A stretch of DNA of 64,000 nt, from contig JAYJMM010000102.1 of assembly GCA_037349105.1 (NCBI GenBank), forward strand, positions 1,364,001-1,428,000, in the 5' to 3' direction. Origin of the DNA: Limnomonas spitsbergensis (taxonomy: Eukaryota; Chlorophyta; Chlorophyceae; Chlamydomonadales). This document shows positions 56,001 to 64,000 of the stretch, in pieces. The notes beneath the pieces are model-generated. The model made no database searches and was not told the DNA's origin. It saw only the letters and a program-made list of their open reading frames with translations. How positions within the stretch are numbered: position 1 is the first letter of the stretch; each line of letters starts with the position of its first letter. The position numbers and the translations under genes are program-made.

Positions 56001-56138
56001 GCTGCGGCGGGGCGTGTGGACGTGCCTGAGGAGGCCTTCCTCGTGCATGCTGCCGGGGAGCAGCCGCTGAGGGCAGTGAGCAGGGCTGCCGCGGTGCTGG
56101 GCGGGGCGTTGGCGCCTTCGGCCAGGAAGAGCGATTGA
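41094..56138 (+). CDS. PNG1: Peptide:N-glycanase (PNGase), PNG1/NGLY1 family
   Basis: Eleven exons join in phase: 41094-41216, 42820-42995, 44173-44274, 44573-44662, 45241-45363, 46477-46611, 47903-48050, 49459-49564, 53504-53704, 54957-55145, 55495-56138 (2,037 nt, 678 aa). PNGase removes N-glycans from misfolded glycoproteins exported from the ER. It has a transglutaminase-like core: zinc pairs CSAC (107/110) and CTAC (140/143), [16 protein letters not shown], and triad Cys166 (RCGEW), His193 (DHVW), Asp210 (HLDPCE). The triad spacing of 27 and 17 residues equals that of yeast Png1 (191/218/235). Residues about 385-520 ([25 protein letters not shown]) match the plant PNGase C-terminal beta domain. 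Residues about 575-670 ([20 protein letters not shown]) look like a PUB domain. The plant N-terminal ubiquitin-like domain is absent. Confidence 0.92.
41590..42300. repeat. 32/33-bp minisatellite with BglII core, PNG1 intron 1
   Basis: About 21 copies of GCAAGATCTGTGCACTACAG followed by CCGCAGCTGAGGG (early, 33 bp) or CCGCAGCAACAG (later, about 32 bp). AGATCT and GTGCAC recur in most units. The 33-bp section is open on both strands by repeat effect only. Confidence 0.95.
42640..42760. repeat. Possible fragment of dispersed family D
   Basis: GTGAAAAAAAATACATGGAC, CACTGGCCATAGGCC and GGGCAAGGACTGTGCCCC only loosely resemble other family D copies. Low-confidence assignment within PNG1 intron 1. 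Confidence 0.3.
43000..43190 (+). repeat. GT-rich microsatellite in PNG1 intron 2
   Basis: TTTGTGTGTGTGCGTGCGTTTG and relatives (shortest motif GTGTGTGTGT) begin just after the exon 2 donor and recur to about 43,190, with a G9 run at 43,139. Confidence 0.8.
43555..43990 (+). repeat. 11-12-bp minisatellite in PNG1 intron 2
   Basis: Dozens of units of GTGCATGGTAG, GTGCATAGTAG and GTGCATGGCAG, with ATATGACAG variants. Minus-strand open frames across it are repeat by-products. Confidence 0.93.
44275..44460 (+). repeat. About 60-bp tandem repeat in PNG1 intron 3
   Basis: Three units: a G run, GCGTTTGGCTGTCATRCCGG, YGGCTGCAGGCAGTCGAYAC, TGCTTGG. It begins at a (GT)n(G)n tract next to the exon 3 donor. 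Confidence 0.88.
44663..44960 (+). repeat. PNG1 intron 4 repeats derived from exon 4 donor
   Basis: The donor border CGCTGCGG/GTGCGAATATGTCATGAGCG recurs as GCGATGCGG/GTGAGTGTGTGTCATGAGCG at about 44,711 and as GCCATGCTG/GTGAGTGTGTTTCATAAG at about 44,762. CATGGGGATGCATGGACG and CCATGCAGGGG units follow to about 44,940. Confidence 0.75.
45036..45240 (+). repeat. Two decoy copies of PNG1 exon 5 acceptor border
   Basis: The first 41 nt or so of exon 5 with its acceptor (GCAG, then CCGCTGCGGAGAGTGGGCCA, ACTGCTTCCTGCTGGTACTG) are present upstream at about 45,035-45,080 and 45,131-45,175. In both decoys the sequence after GTACTG is ATGGGTGCATGA or ATAGG. Splicing into either therefore keeps the catalytic RCGEW motif but ends at a stop within a few codons. 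Confidence 0.88.
45364..46476 (+). other. PNG1 intron 5
   Basis: Contains the dispersed repeat shared with 19,290-19,365 (at 45,525-45,590), a CTTCCTTCAG triplet at 45,970-46,000, and a duplicated CAGTACCCGTGCARRTGTGC segment at 46,170-46,250. No gene seen. Confidence 0.6.
46600..47045 (+). repeat. Minisatellite seeded by PNG1 exon 6 donor
   Basis: The exon 6 end and donor (GCGGTACACCAG/GTGAGG, at 46,611) are repeated many times with spacer GGAGGCAGTAYACTCGAGGG. Examples are GCGGTACGTCAGGTGAGGCG near 46,825 and GGCGGTACGCCAGGTGCGG near 46,990. Many copies retain AG/GT. Confidence 0.85.
47046..47902 (+). other. Rest of PNG1 intron 6
   Basis: Includes a 26-bp duplication (TTCAGGCAAGGGGGGGAGTG, 47,215-47,265) and GGGTTAAGGGTTAAGGG telomere-like words at 47,600. 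No exon fits the phase. Confidence 0.5.
47988..48460 (+). repeat. Exon 7 donor border repeated five times, 100-bp period
   Basis: The last 60 nt or so of exon 7 plus donor (GCTGCAGATCCGGGATCTGG, CCGAGCAGTTG/GTGAGC) recur so that the intron would start at 48,051 (real), 48,151, 48,251, 48,351 and 48,451. The last copy has GTAAGA. Only the first is in frame with exon 7; read-through meets TAG at 48,069. Confidence 0.93.
49565..50020 (+). repeat. Degenerate copies of PNG1 exon 8 donor border
   Basis: CTTGGCATGGCG...CAG/GTGAGCTATCATAGCAC from the exon 8 end recurs at about 49,632-49,700 (nearly exact downstream of the donor), 49,735-49,760, 49,852-49,890 and 49,976-50,015, with decreasing similarity. 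Several keep a usable GTGAGC. Confidence 0.8.
50165..50210 (-). repeat. AGTAGCTGAA triplet
   Basis: GTAGCTGAA is repeated three to four times. The same word appears in tails of dispersed repeats (34,470; 36,185; 45,190; 54,520). Confidence 0.6.
50715..50945 (+). repeat. 10-bp repeat GTGGTGGCTGA
   Basis: About 22 units of GCTGAGTGGTG, GCTGAATTGTT or GCTGCATTATT type, directly left of the 46-bp array in PNG1 intron 8. Confidence 0.92.
50964..53455. repeat. Highly homogeneous 46-bp satellite in PNG1 intron 8
   Basis: About 55 units with exact 46-bp period (starts at 51,011, 51,057, 51,103 and so on to 53,449). The unit is CCCCCCTYGAAGCACCACGG, CTTACTTAGATTGGTCCGGT, TGCCAT. By eye the only variable base inside the array is the Y (TCGA or TTGA), a CpG/TpG difference. 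The C and T forms occur in short runs. The array ends 48 bp before the exon 9 acceptor. Confidence 0.97.
53870..54045 (+). repeat. Dispersed repeat family D copy
   Basis: GTTTACTTTTTCGGATACAA, GGCCACCTTTGGCAGGCCGC, GGACCAAGCCTGGACCTGCC, GGTGGCCAAAGTAGCATGGC, CGGCCAGAGGCTGGAGCGTA. This is one of the fuller copies, inside PNG1 intron 9. Confidence 0.7.
54345..54545 (+). repeat. Dispersed repeat family D copy
   Basis: CATTTATTTCAGTGTGCGCC, GGGGCCGCCTAGGGACCAAG, CCTTGACCGGCCCACAGCCG, GTGGCCCGAGCAGCAGGGC, then the GTAGCTGAATTGTGGCTGAA tail. Same orientation as the copy 0.4 kb upstream. Confidence 0.7.
55203..55245 (+). repeat. Decoy copy of PNG1 exon 10 donor
   Basis: TGGATGCTAGAGGGCTTGGA, GGAGGGTGTTGCG/GTGAGA copies the true end GGGCATGGAGGAGGGTGTTGCAG/GTGAGA (55,122-55,150), about 95 bp downstream. 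The rest of the intron holds diverged CCTAAACCCTGAA-type telomere-like words. Confidence 0.85.
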
Positions 56139-57426
56139 GCCTTGGGCATACTGCAGAGGCGGCGCTGTGGTCAGCTTTTTTAACTGGGCAGGTTTTGAAT
56201 GTTGAACACCAGTGACTCGAGACAGGTCTCTGATGCTCTTGCACAGTGATCCATGTGCATACAGCACAAATGATGGCAGGTATGCACTGTTCTAAACAAA
56301 TGATGGCAGGTATGCTGCGGACAAGATGGTATGGACCCAGGATACTGACAACGAAACATCAGAGATAATATAATATGGCTTCGGCCCAGGCTGCGCTGTT
56401 TCCTCACCTCTCACGCCTCCCACGGGGCATATTTCTCTTTATTTCAAGAACTAGTTGCAAACAGGCAATGTCGTTACACCTGTGGGCCCTGCTCATAAAG
56501 GTTCGGCCGCGAGGGCGCGTGGTTGCAAACAGGGCAAACAAGAGCTGCAAATGTGGCCACTAAGTTGGGTGGACCAAGGCGCCTCCTGAAAGCTTTTGGA
56601 CCTGCACCTCACGAGATCAGGATCCTTACTGCCAGATCGACATCCATTCAGGATCCTTACTCCCAGATCCTCACCCGATCTGGATCCTCGCTTGCAGATC
56701 CTCATTCACGAGAGCAGGACCTTCCTCCGATCAGGATACTCACCTGATCAGGATCCTCACTTCCGGATACTCACCTGTTCAGGATCCTCACCCCCAGATC
56801 CTCACTGGATCAGAATCCTCACGTCCAGATCCAGGGATGGCCGCCTGTCAGCCCTCTGACGTCGTGACACCATATGACTGGGCCCAGCTGAAAATGCCGC
56901 TTGCAACCAACCGTCCTTTGAAAGGAGAAGGACGAAAATCGAGGAAGGAAAACGTATACGAATACGAAACTGACGTGGTTAAAACTGAAGATGAAAGTCA
57001 AGAACGGTGCATACGAGGAGGGGACAGTTAAACTATCAATCCTGTGTTTACACTGCGTGGTTAGTCGGTTGGGGGACACCATGGAGGAATTCCCATGGCC
57101 GTTGTTAGCGACCGTTGTGGCCTTTGACCTGATGGGGATAGTGTGCAAAAATGATTTGAAAGGTCTAGATTGTGCAGTGTGACTGTGGCTTGGGGAAACA
57201 AACAAAAGGGATCGACTTCACTGCTCCGGTTTTCGCGGTTCTAGGTTCCGGTGATTACGTGACATCCTGTTAAGGGCTAATCTACGGCGACGATCATTGA
57301 ACTACCGTTATTTGAAGCAAACTTAATTTGACTCATGACCTCCTGGAGGCAGTGCTCGTGGAATCCGAATGATGACGTCATCAACAGCAATTAATTAGAT
57401 TTTTTTCACGGTACAAACCAGACATA
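56139..57426 (+). other. Intergenic between PNG1 and zinc-finger gene
   Basis: No gene seen. 56,608-56,832 is a degenerate minisatellite of AGATCCTCACYCGATCAGGATCCTCAC-type elements (rich in GGATCC). 56,465-56,545 (GTTACACCTGTGGGCCCTGC, AAGGTTCGGCCGCG) resembles 62,190-62,250, another dispersed duplicate. The promoter of the next gene should lie before 57,427. Confidence 0.55.
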
Positions 57427-60400
57427 ATGTCCGAAGATGGGTGCATTTGCGCGTATTGCGCGCTTGCGTACGATCCACATCAAGAGGAGTGCGCCAACCT
57501 GACTTGCGCAGTCTGCGGCAGGTGAATGGTTTTGCAGACGTTGGCAAGTTGCGGCAGCTTCAGGGTAGCACCCATTTGTCCGCCCAATCAGCACCGTGTT
57601 CAACACAAGTAGATTTCAGTGACCCATTCCCAGGCCGGGATCTATGTGCAAAACCCACTTCATTGAGGACCCTGAGCTCGTTCTTTACCCCCCCACTTCA
57701 TGTTGGACCCTGTGCTCATGCTTTACCCCCCCCCCCCCCCCCCCTGCCTCCTCCAAAACTGCCTGCAGGTCTGTTTACCATCAGGAGTGCATCAACCACT
57801 TCCTGCGCCGAACGTCCTTCCACAAGAGAACGACCCGCAAAGAAGGCACCGTTTGGGGATTCCCTTGTATGCAAGGTAGCAGTGCTGCGTGATCTTCAAA
57901 TCTCATGCACCAAACAGGAAAGAAGGCACCGTGTGGGGATCCTGTAGCAACTTGCACACCGCGCTACAGATTCCCTTGTATGCATGGTTACGATGCTGCA
58001 AGATCTTCCAATCTCATGCACCAAACAGGAAATAGGGCATAGATTGGGGATTCCCTTGTACGCAAGGTAGCAATGCTGCGAGATCTTCCAATCTCATGCA
58101 CCAAACAGGAAGACAGTTTGGGGATTCCCTTGTGCGCAAAGAAGCGGTGCTGCAAGATCTTCCAATCTCATGCACCAAACAGGAAATAGGGCACCGTGCG
58201 GGGATTCCCTTGTACGCAAGGTGGCGGCTAGCGACGCTGCAAGATCTTCAAATCTCATGCACCAAATAGGGTGATCCTGGCAGATCCAGCATGCTTGGGC
58301 GTGTTAGGGTAGGTATGGAGCAAACCTCCTCATTACTCGTGACTCGGCTTCTCCCTGTTCTACCCTCAGGACGTGGCAAGGTGCCTCAAGCGAAGGGCGA
58401 GTGCCACGGCAAGATCATGCAATCGCTAACGATGAGGGGAATGCTCCAGAGCCAGGTACGGCGAACTGAACAACATCACATAGGAATCGCTGTCCTCCAT
58501 CACAGATCTCAGACCAGCAAAACAAGACCCAGCCATGAAAAAACAAGCATCCATCGCATAGGACATAATTCTGGGCAGTACTACCTTTCATTGCAAAACT
58601 TGTTCACGAGCCTTTGCTGTTTCCCTGCCCTCGTGCCCCCATCAGGCGAAAAAGGCTAAGAACATAGCGAGCGCCGTATCACGCAGCAGCAGCAGCAGCA
58701 GCAACAACCATGTTGTTGCATGTGCGTCACAGGCTCAGCACAAGGCCGCAGCAACAGTGGGCCCGAACGCAGCGGCTACGCCTAAGCAGCCCTGCGGCAG
58801 CAGTAAACCCACTTCTGGTGGAATAACCACTCTGTACTTAGCACACCATGACGCCACACCTGCAAGATCTGCCGGATCTGCTGGATCTGCCGGATCTGCT
58901 AGATCTGCCCAGCTTGTCGGGAGCCAGCAAGAGGCCAGTCCCCGGCCCACCAGTAGGCTGGACCCTGAGCCTAGCTTTATCCCAGAGGGAACTCATCCGC
59001 AAAAGGAGGGGGAGGAGGAGGCAGGGGAGGGGCGTTCTTCAATCAAGGGCTCCTCTGCTGACGTCACTGTGCGACGCAAGAAATACAGCCTGCCAGAGGA
59101 CTTGGCTCCGGAATCGTACTGCCCCAGCCATGGTCCTGGCCTGGACATCATCAGTGAGCCTGCTGTCGCTGTCCCTCCCGCACCTGCTGAAAGCGTCGGT
59201 CCGCCGCGCCGCCCAGCTGCCTCCCTAGCAGAGGTCGTAGCCCCCAAGGTGGACGAGGGAACCGTGCCAGGCAGCTGGCGGGCCTTGAGCAGGTGCCTGG
59301 CGGCCGGGGAGGATCCCGTCCTCCAACCGCAGGCGCAGAGGCATCAGCGGAGTGCCACAGCAGACAGCAGCCTCACGCTACAGCAGCCTAGCGCGGCGGC
59401 AGCCAGCAGCAGGAGCAGCGGCTCGCCCCCAAACACAGGGCCGCCAGGAGAGCGGCCGCAGCCAGCTTGCCCCATGCCGCCAGCTCCTCATTCCACTCGG
59501 CATCGCTCTGCCGACGGTGGCGGGGGCGGGGGCGGGGGCACTACGAGCGTCGTCCAAGGAAGCCGCTGCGAGACGGCAGATGACAGCGCAATCTGGAGTG
59601 GGCCTGCCTTCAGCCACTTCTGCGCCATCACGCCTCCGCCACCCCCGCCGCCGCCGCGCCGAGCTCGCGCACCGGCGGCCGGACCCGTCACCCACGCGGC
59701 AGCGTGGCTGCCAGAGGCCGACCCAGCTCCGCGCACCTTCGCCAGCGTCGTCGCAGCCACCACCCAGGGCGCACCCAAAGTCCCTCCGCTCTCCCCTGGC
59801 CTGGGGGCGTCAGCTTCCCGGAAGCTTCTGCCTGAGGCGCTGCAGTTGAAGGCTGCCTCCAGCACTCTATTAGCCACCACAGGGTGCAGCAAGAGGGGAC
59901 CTGCTGCCAAGGCGGTGTGCCAGGCTAGTGGTACAGCTGCTGTGGCTGCGGCGAGTGTCGCGGGCGGATCTAGGAAGGGGGCCGGAGGGGCCTCAGCAGG
60001 CAAGGGATTCACCCTGAAAGCTGCACCTGTTATGGGAGGGAAGCCAGGGGTGCAGAAGTCGGGAGACGGCTTGCCTCCGGGGGTGAAGCTTTCACTTCAG
60101 GGCAAGAGAGGTGTTCTATCCGCACCCGACAAGTGGACCGCACCAGCAGCAACCGACGGGGGTGATGTTTTGGTTCCTCAGGGAGGGGACGGCGGCTGCA
60201 GGGCGGAACAGCCGAGCAGCAGCAACAGCAGCAGCAGCAGCAGCAACCCAGCCGAAGCAGCCTGCCAGTATGCGGTTGACGAGCTGCTCTGGCAGCAGCC
60301 CCAGCTGCAAGGCGATGCCGCGGAGTCTGAAAAGCGGCTGTTCGCACCCTTTGAGTCCCCGCTTGTTCAGCAGTCTGTGCGCTCGCTGCTGCCCTGGCTG

Positions 60401-61456
60401 TTGCAGGAGCCGCCGCAGCACCAGCTCCTGGCGGCTGAACTGCCAGGTCAGCACCAGCTCCTTGCGGCTGAACTGCCAGATCACCACCAGCTCCTTGCGG
60501 CTGAACTGCCAGATCACCACCAGCTCCTTGCGGCTGAACTGCCAGGTCAGCACCAGCTCCTGGCGGCTGAACTGCCAGGTCAGCACCAGCTCCTGGCGGC
60601 TGAACTGCCAGGTCAGCACCAGCTCCTGGCAGCTGAACTGCCAGGTCAGCACCAGCTCCTGGCGGCTGAACTGCCAGGTCAGCATTATGTCCAGCTGGCT
60701 GCGCTGCAAAGCCGGGATACCTGTTTCCTTGCTGGGCGGGGCAGAGAGTGGCAGCAGGCGCCGGCACAGCTTGTGCCCACAAGGCTAGACTTTTGCCCAG
60801 GGGCAGGCTGTATGGGTCATCGTGAGCAGCAGCAGCAGCAACAGCAACAGCTGTTCCAGGAGGCTGGCCTTAGTCCGCTGAGTGATGCTGTCTACAATAT
60901 CTCCATGGTCCAACCGGCCGTCTGGTGGCAGGTTCCAGGCTTAATGGCAGGCTCTGAGCCAGCGACGGCCGATACTGATACCGCTAAGGAGCTCTGCAGC
61001 CATTCACCGAGGGATGAGCCTGTCGCAATCCAGCAGGACTCCCCACACTTCAGCTACTTCAGCTTCTGGGAGGCGACGAGGCTGGACCACCTGGCCTCGC
61101 TCGGAGACGGCGACGATGCGGGTCATGACCAGGAGTCGGACAGCTCACTGGCATCAGGTTTAGGAGCAGTGTCTTCGGGTCAGGAGGGACAGGCTACCGA
61201 GAGGCTGTGTCTACAATCACCGGCTGTGGGGATGCTGGATGCGCGGCGTGACAGCTTGGCACGCGAGCCTGACCAAGCTCGCGCGGCGGAGACCTACACA
61301 GCCAGTGCCGAGCCCAAGTCGTGCCCCTCGCTGCCTGCAGAGCTGGGGCATGCCTTATTCATGATCAATAGCCTGGACCCTCCGACAGACCTCCCGTCTT
61401 TCAACAGATACCGGCCCTCTACGCCTGGGAGTCCATGTGCCAGGTGGCGGCAGTGA
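57427..61456 (+). CDS. Large protein with N-terminal RING-like zinc cluster
   Basis: Exons 57427-57521, 57769-57875, 58370-58455 and 58646-61456 join in phase (3,099 nt, 1,032 aa). The N-terminal 95 residues are Cys/His-rich: CICAYC, EECANLTCAVCGR, VYHQECINHFLRR, GFPCMQGRGKVPQ, ECHGKIMQS. The order fits a RING- or PHD-like cross-brace finger with an additional C-terminal Cys pair; the exact class is not recognised. The rest is low complexity: Ser/Asn run, Gly runs, a Pro run near residue 425, many Ala and Gln, and nine or so 10-residue units of QHQLLAAELP near residues 686-778. No catalytic domain or membrane segment was seen. The last exon is open throughout 2.8 kb despite its composition, which supports real coding. 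Function is unknown; an E3-ligase or nucleic-acid-linked adaptor role is speculation. Confidence 0.72.
57850..58270 (+). repeat. Repeated exon 2 donor border of the zinc-finger gene
   Basis: The exon end GGGGATTCCCTTGTATGCAAG/GTAGC (kept here in pieces: TTCCCTTGTATGCAAG, GTAGC) recurs at about 57,969, 58,051, 58,123 and 58,205. Spacer elements AGATCTTCCAATCTCATGCA and CCAAACAGGAAATAGGGCA separate the copies. The copies at 58,051 and 58,205 keep CGCAAG/GT. Confidence 0.88.
60410..60695 (+). repeat. 30-bp coding minisatellite
   Basis: About nine units of CAGCACCAGCTCCTGGCGGC plus TGAACTGCCA encode QHQLLAAELP in the zinc-finger protein. They differ mostly at single sites (GGTCAG/GATCAC, CTGGCG/CTTGCG), giving Gly-Gln versus Asp-His. 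The unit length preserves the frame. Confidence 0.95.
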
Positions 61457-63069
61457 CGCCAAGGGTCGTGGGCGGTCCGCTGTGGTGCTGGCCACAGGGA
61501 CGACGTGTGGAAATGCAGGCTGGTGTGGCGAAAACGGCCGGCCGATTTTTAGCAGTTTTCGGCATGTCTGTTTGCAATCTTTCTATCACAGTCTTGTCTT
61601 GACTGTGGACTAAACTAATCCAAGTTGAGGGTCAGGACAAGCATTTTGTTTGCATATGAGATCCGTACGAATACTCTTTCCCGGGTGATAAACAGCAGGC
61701 GTGTGTGTGCAGGCAACATACAATCCCTGGGTTCTCACCTTTCAGAGCACTTGCGCAGTTACACTTCAAGTCGCACCATCTTGGCGCCGGTAGTGCTTTG
61801 TCGGGGTCACTGGATTTTCAAACATGGCTTTCGATGTGGCCGGGTAGTGAAAATGAAAGTGCCTTGCTGTAGCTTCATTAGGTTCGATTCCTGAGCGACC
61901 TTTGATGAGGCTCAGATACAGTAGTATCAGTTGGATTTGGTTTGTCTCTGAGCTTTTTTTTTGGTACCCCAACTCAACACAGTCACTTGATTGGTTCTAA
62001 TGGTTGGTTTTTATCTTGTGTACCTGAAATGGGCTTATGTCGTTGGTTGGTTTTATTAAAAAAAACAATTAATCGTCTGGAACTTTGGTTTATTACCTAT
62101 AAAACTCCTACACAGAGCCTCAGCCCTGCAGCAAGTACTGACAGTCAGAAAGGAACCTGAAGCCGAAATTGCTACACGTTAAGTCAATGACGTTACACCA
62201 CTGGGCCATGCTGCAAAGGCTCGGCCGCGTCCGCGTCCAACAGCAAGGTTGGAAACTAAAGAGAGAGAGGAAAGAGACTCACGGTAAGTAAAATATAATA
62301 TTAATACGGTACCGTACTGGCATTCGGTGGCTGTCAGACATACTTCACCAGTTACTGCCCCATCCTCCTCAAATGCACTGACAAGAGGACAACGGCTGCT
62401 GGGGCCCGCCTCTCCCGGTGCTGGTCCCAGGAACAGCTCAACAGCTAACCGAGCAACTTTCGCAGCTCTTTCTACGTTATTTGCCTTTGCTCTAGTGAAT
62501 GACTTTCATAATCCGAATTGCCTCTTCATTCTAGATATCGGGTAGAGATTGGATGCAGTGGGCGCAGGATGGGGACGAAAAAGAACAGCCTATTCATTCT
62601 GAGCTGCCTCTGCCTCTGTATTCTAGATAGAGATTGGTCGCAGTGGGCGCAGAAACGGGAGGAAAAGAGGAGGGAAACCTGGTGGCACCCGAAATATTTG
62701 GTTAATTTGATTGGTCATTCTCCTTCCAAGCTTGGGACCTGAAACTAAAGGATTTAATGCTTAATTTCAAACCAGAAAAAAAAAATCCGACTGATGTCAT
62801 GGTACACGGTAAACCACCAGGCGATGTGGGATGTCGCGTCAGTCGTCAGGGTATCTAAAGCATTCCGCTAGTAATGGCAATCCATGTCCACACTATTCAC
62901 ACTGCAACCACGGAACACCAGGCGAGTACAGAGTGTCGACACTCGCACTCGACAGCACCATCACAATCTTTGCCTATTCTAGCCTCTGCTCCAGGCCCTG
63001 CGTTCGCAATTCCAAAATTCGAGCAAAACGTGGATGACGCGAACCAGATCTAGGGAACCTTGAACCAGC
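61457..63069. other. Intergenic, no gene seen
   Basis: Flank after the zinc-finger gene. 62,518-62,655 contains a diverged tandem duplication (ATTCTAGATATCGGGTAGAG / ATTCTAGATAGAGATTGGTC, each followed by GCAGTGGGCGCAG). 62,185-62,250 matches 56,465-56,545. No supported ORF. Confidence 0.5.
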
Positions 63070-63218
63070 ATGGACATCGCCAATTTCATTTTGCTCTACC
63101 TTGCCGGCACGGTGTTCTTCGTCTTCGTGCTGCTGTTTGGAGAGAATGTGATTTTCAGGGGCACGCCGGTGTCCTGGATGCACTGGGTCATCACGCAGGC
63201 TGTTTGGGATGCGTTGGG
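63070..63218 (+). CDS. First exon of a membrane protein gene (partial)
   Basis: ATG at 63,070 opens 49 codons plus 2 nt to a donor GG/GTGAGC at 63,219. The peptide starts MDIANFILLYLAGTVFFVFV and continues LLFGENVIFRGTPVSW, then HWVITQAVWDALG. Residues about 4-25 form one hydrophobic membrane segment or signal anchor. The segment followed by a RGTPV...H...T sequence reminds me of the N terminus of plant DHHC-type S-acyltransferases, but no DHHC domain is in the window, so this is only a suggestion. Later exons must lie beyond 64,000. Confidence 0.5.
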
Positions 63219-63344
63219 GTGAGCCTGGGGTCTGCATGGGCAAGCCATTCAGCAGATGGACTGGAGTGACCAGCAATTTGGCATATGGAATGTTGAGGCG
63301 AGCAAGGGGGCTTAACGGGTGTGCTTAGAATATGTGTTCAACAG

Positions 63345-63595
63345 GTCGAGCAAGGGGGCAGGAGGGGCTGGCATTGGTTCTGGAGGGGTGTGCAATTTAA
63401 TATGGGGGCTGGAGATGCTAGCATTGGTTCTGGAGGGGTGTGCAACTAAGTATGGGGGCTGGGGGGGCGAGGAAGGGCAATGGAGGGGTGTGCAACTAAG
63501 TATGGGGGCTGGGGGGGCGAGGAAGGGCAATGGAGGGGTGTGCAACTAAACCTGGGGGCTGGAGAGGCGAGGAAGGAGCTTGAGGGTTGTGCAAT
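63345..63595 (+). repeat. 50-bp minisatellite in the membrane-protein intron
   Basis: Units start TGGAGGGGTGTGCAACTAAG at 63,381, 63,431, 63,481 and 63,531, followed by TATGGGGGCTGGGGGGGCGA. A partial copy lies upstream. G-rich on the + strand. Confidence 0.93.
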
Positions 63596-64000
63596 TGCGC
63601 ATGAGAGATGGAAGTTGGCTGAATCCTGCATGCATGCATGTATGTGTCGGCTTTTTAAGTTAAGCTGTGCGCTGTGCCACTCGTGCGTTAAGCAGTAGAT
63701 GCGCTAGCTGCACATCACATTACCCATTACGGGTAAAGCACCATTCCTCGACCGAGCATCTCTTTGTAGTCTTGCTAAACAGCTACCGTATGCTGTTTTT
63801 AAAGAGCATTGAACATTGAGCATCCCCTGTTTCACACTTTCCCTGCTGTGAATAGCCTGCCTGAGCCCCTGGGACCTGGGTGGGTGACGTGAAAACCCAG
63901 GCAGCACTGTCTTCAAGGGATGCCCACCACTCACAAACAGCAAGCAAACCATCACCAGCAACATCAGACATAATGGAAGCCACAGCAGCAACTGCAATAA
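63596..64000. other. Right end of window, no gene seen
   Basis: Presumed intron of the membrane-protein gene. A minus-strand open frame of 97 codons has no family resemblance and unremarkable composition. Confidence 0.4.

Noticed and set aside
59378..60782. Minus-strand and second-frame ORFs of 105-250 codons over the zinc-finger exon
   Set aside because: They mirror the biased codon composition and the 30-bp repeat; the + frame is the only one that joins the upstream exons in phase.

Overview
The window looks like nuclear DNA of a green alga, probably chlamydomonadalean or volvocalean. The reasons are spliced GT-AG genes with GC-rich exons, plant-type protein families, a 38-bp satellite carrying TTTTAGGG (the Chlamydomonas-type telomere word), and a split-direct-repeat retroelement of the TOC/PAT kind. 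The species itself cannot be read from the sequence. Exon models were assembled by hand from splice sites, reading phase and remembered family sequence.

Layout. 1-12,950 is an uninterrupted 38-bp satellite. 13,596-18,533 (+) holds the last four recognised exons of an LRRC40-like leucine-rich-repeat protein; its N-terminal half is not found downstream of the satellite. 19,661-32,660 is an intergenic block bracketed by inverted repeats of about 0.4 kb. Inside it sits a 9.2-kb retroelement (21,055-30,254) with the order A1-internal-B1-A2-B2, a near-identical and therefore young insertion. 33,387-40,289 (-) is a complete six-exon CYTH/triphosphate tunnel metalloenzyme gene (TTM3-like, 197 aa). 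It is divergently paired, across about 0.8 kb, with an eleven-exon peptide:N-glycanase gene at 41,094-56,138 (+) (PNG1-like, 678 aa, intact Cys-His-Asp triad, C-terminal PUB-like domain). 57,427-61,456 (+) encodes a 1,032-aa protein with an N-terminal RING-like cysteine/histidine cluster and a long low-complexity tail. 63,070 onward is the first exon of a small membrane-protein gene that leaves the window.

The striking feature is how the non-coding DNA is built. Almost every intron holds tandem repeats, and many of them are copies of the neighbouring exon-intron border itself. LRRC40 has more than fifteen copies of an acceptor. TTM3 has four copies of a donor. PNG1 has two copies of the acceptor of its catalytic-cysteine exon, four copies of the exon 7 donor at exactly 100-bp spacing, and further copies of the exon 4, 6, 8 and 10 donors. 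The zinc-finger gene has several copies of its exon 2 donor. This suggests introns growing by tandem duplication of splice junctions, leaving decoy splice sites.

The second unusual signal is inside the retroelement: two clusters of short hairpins (four in each A repeat, nine in the interior) whose loops are conserved while the stems change in a base-paired way. Apart from the divergent TTM3/PNG1 pair there is no sign that the genes form a functional unit.
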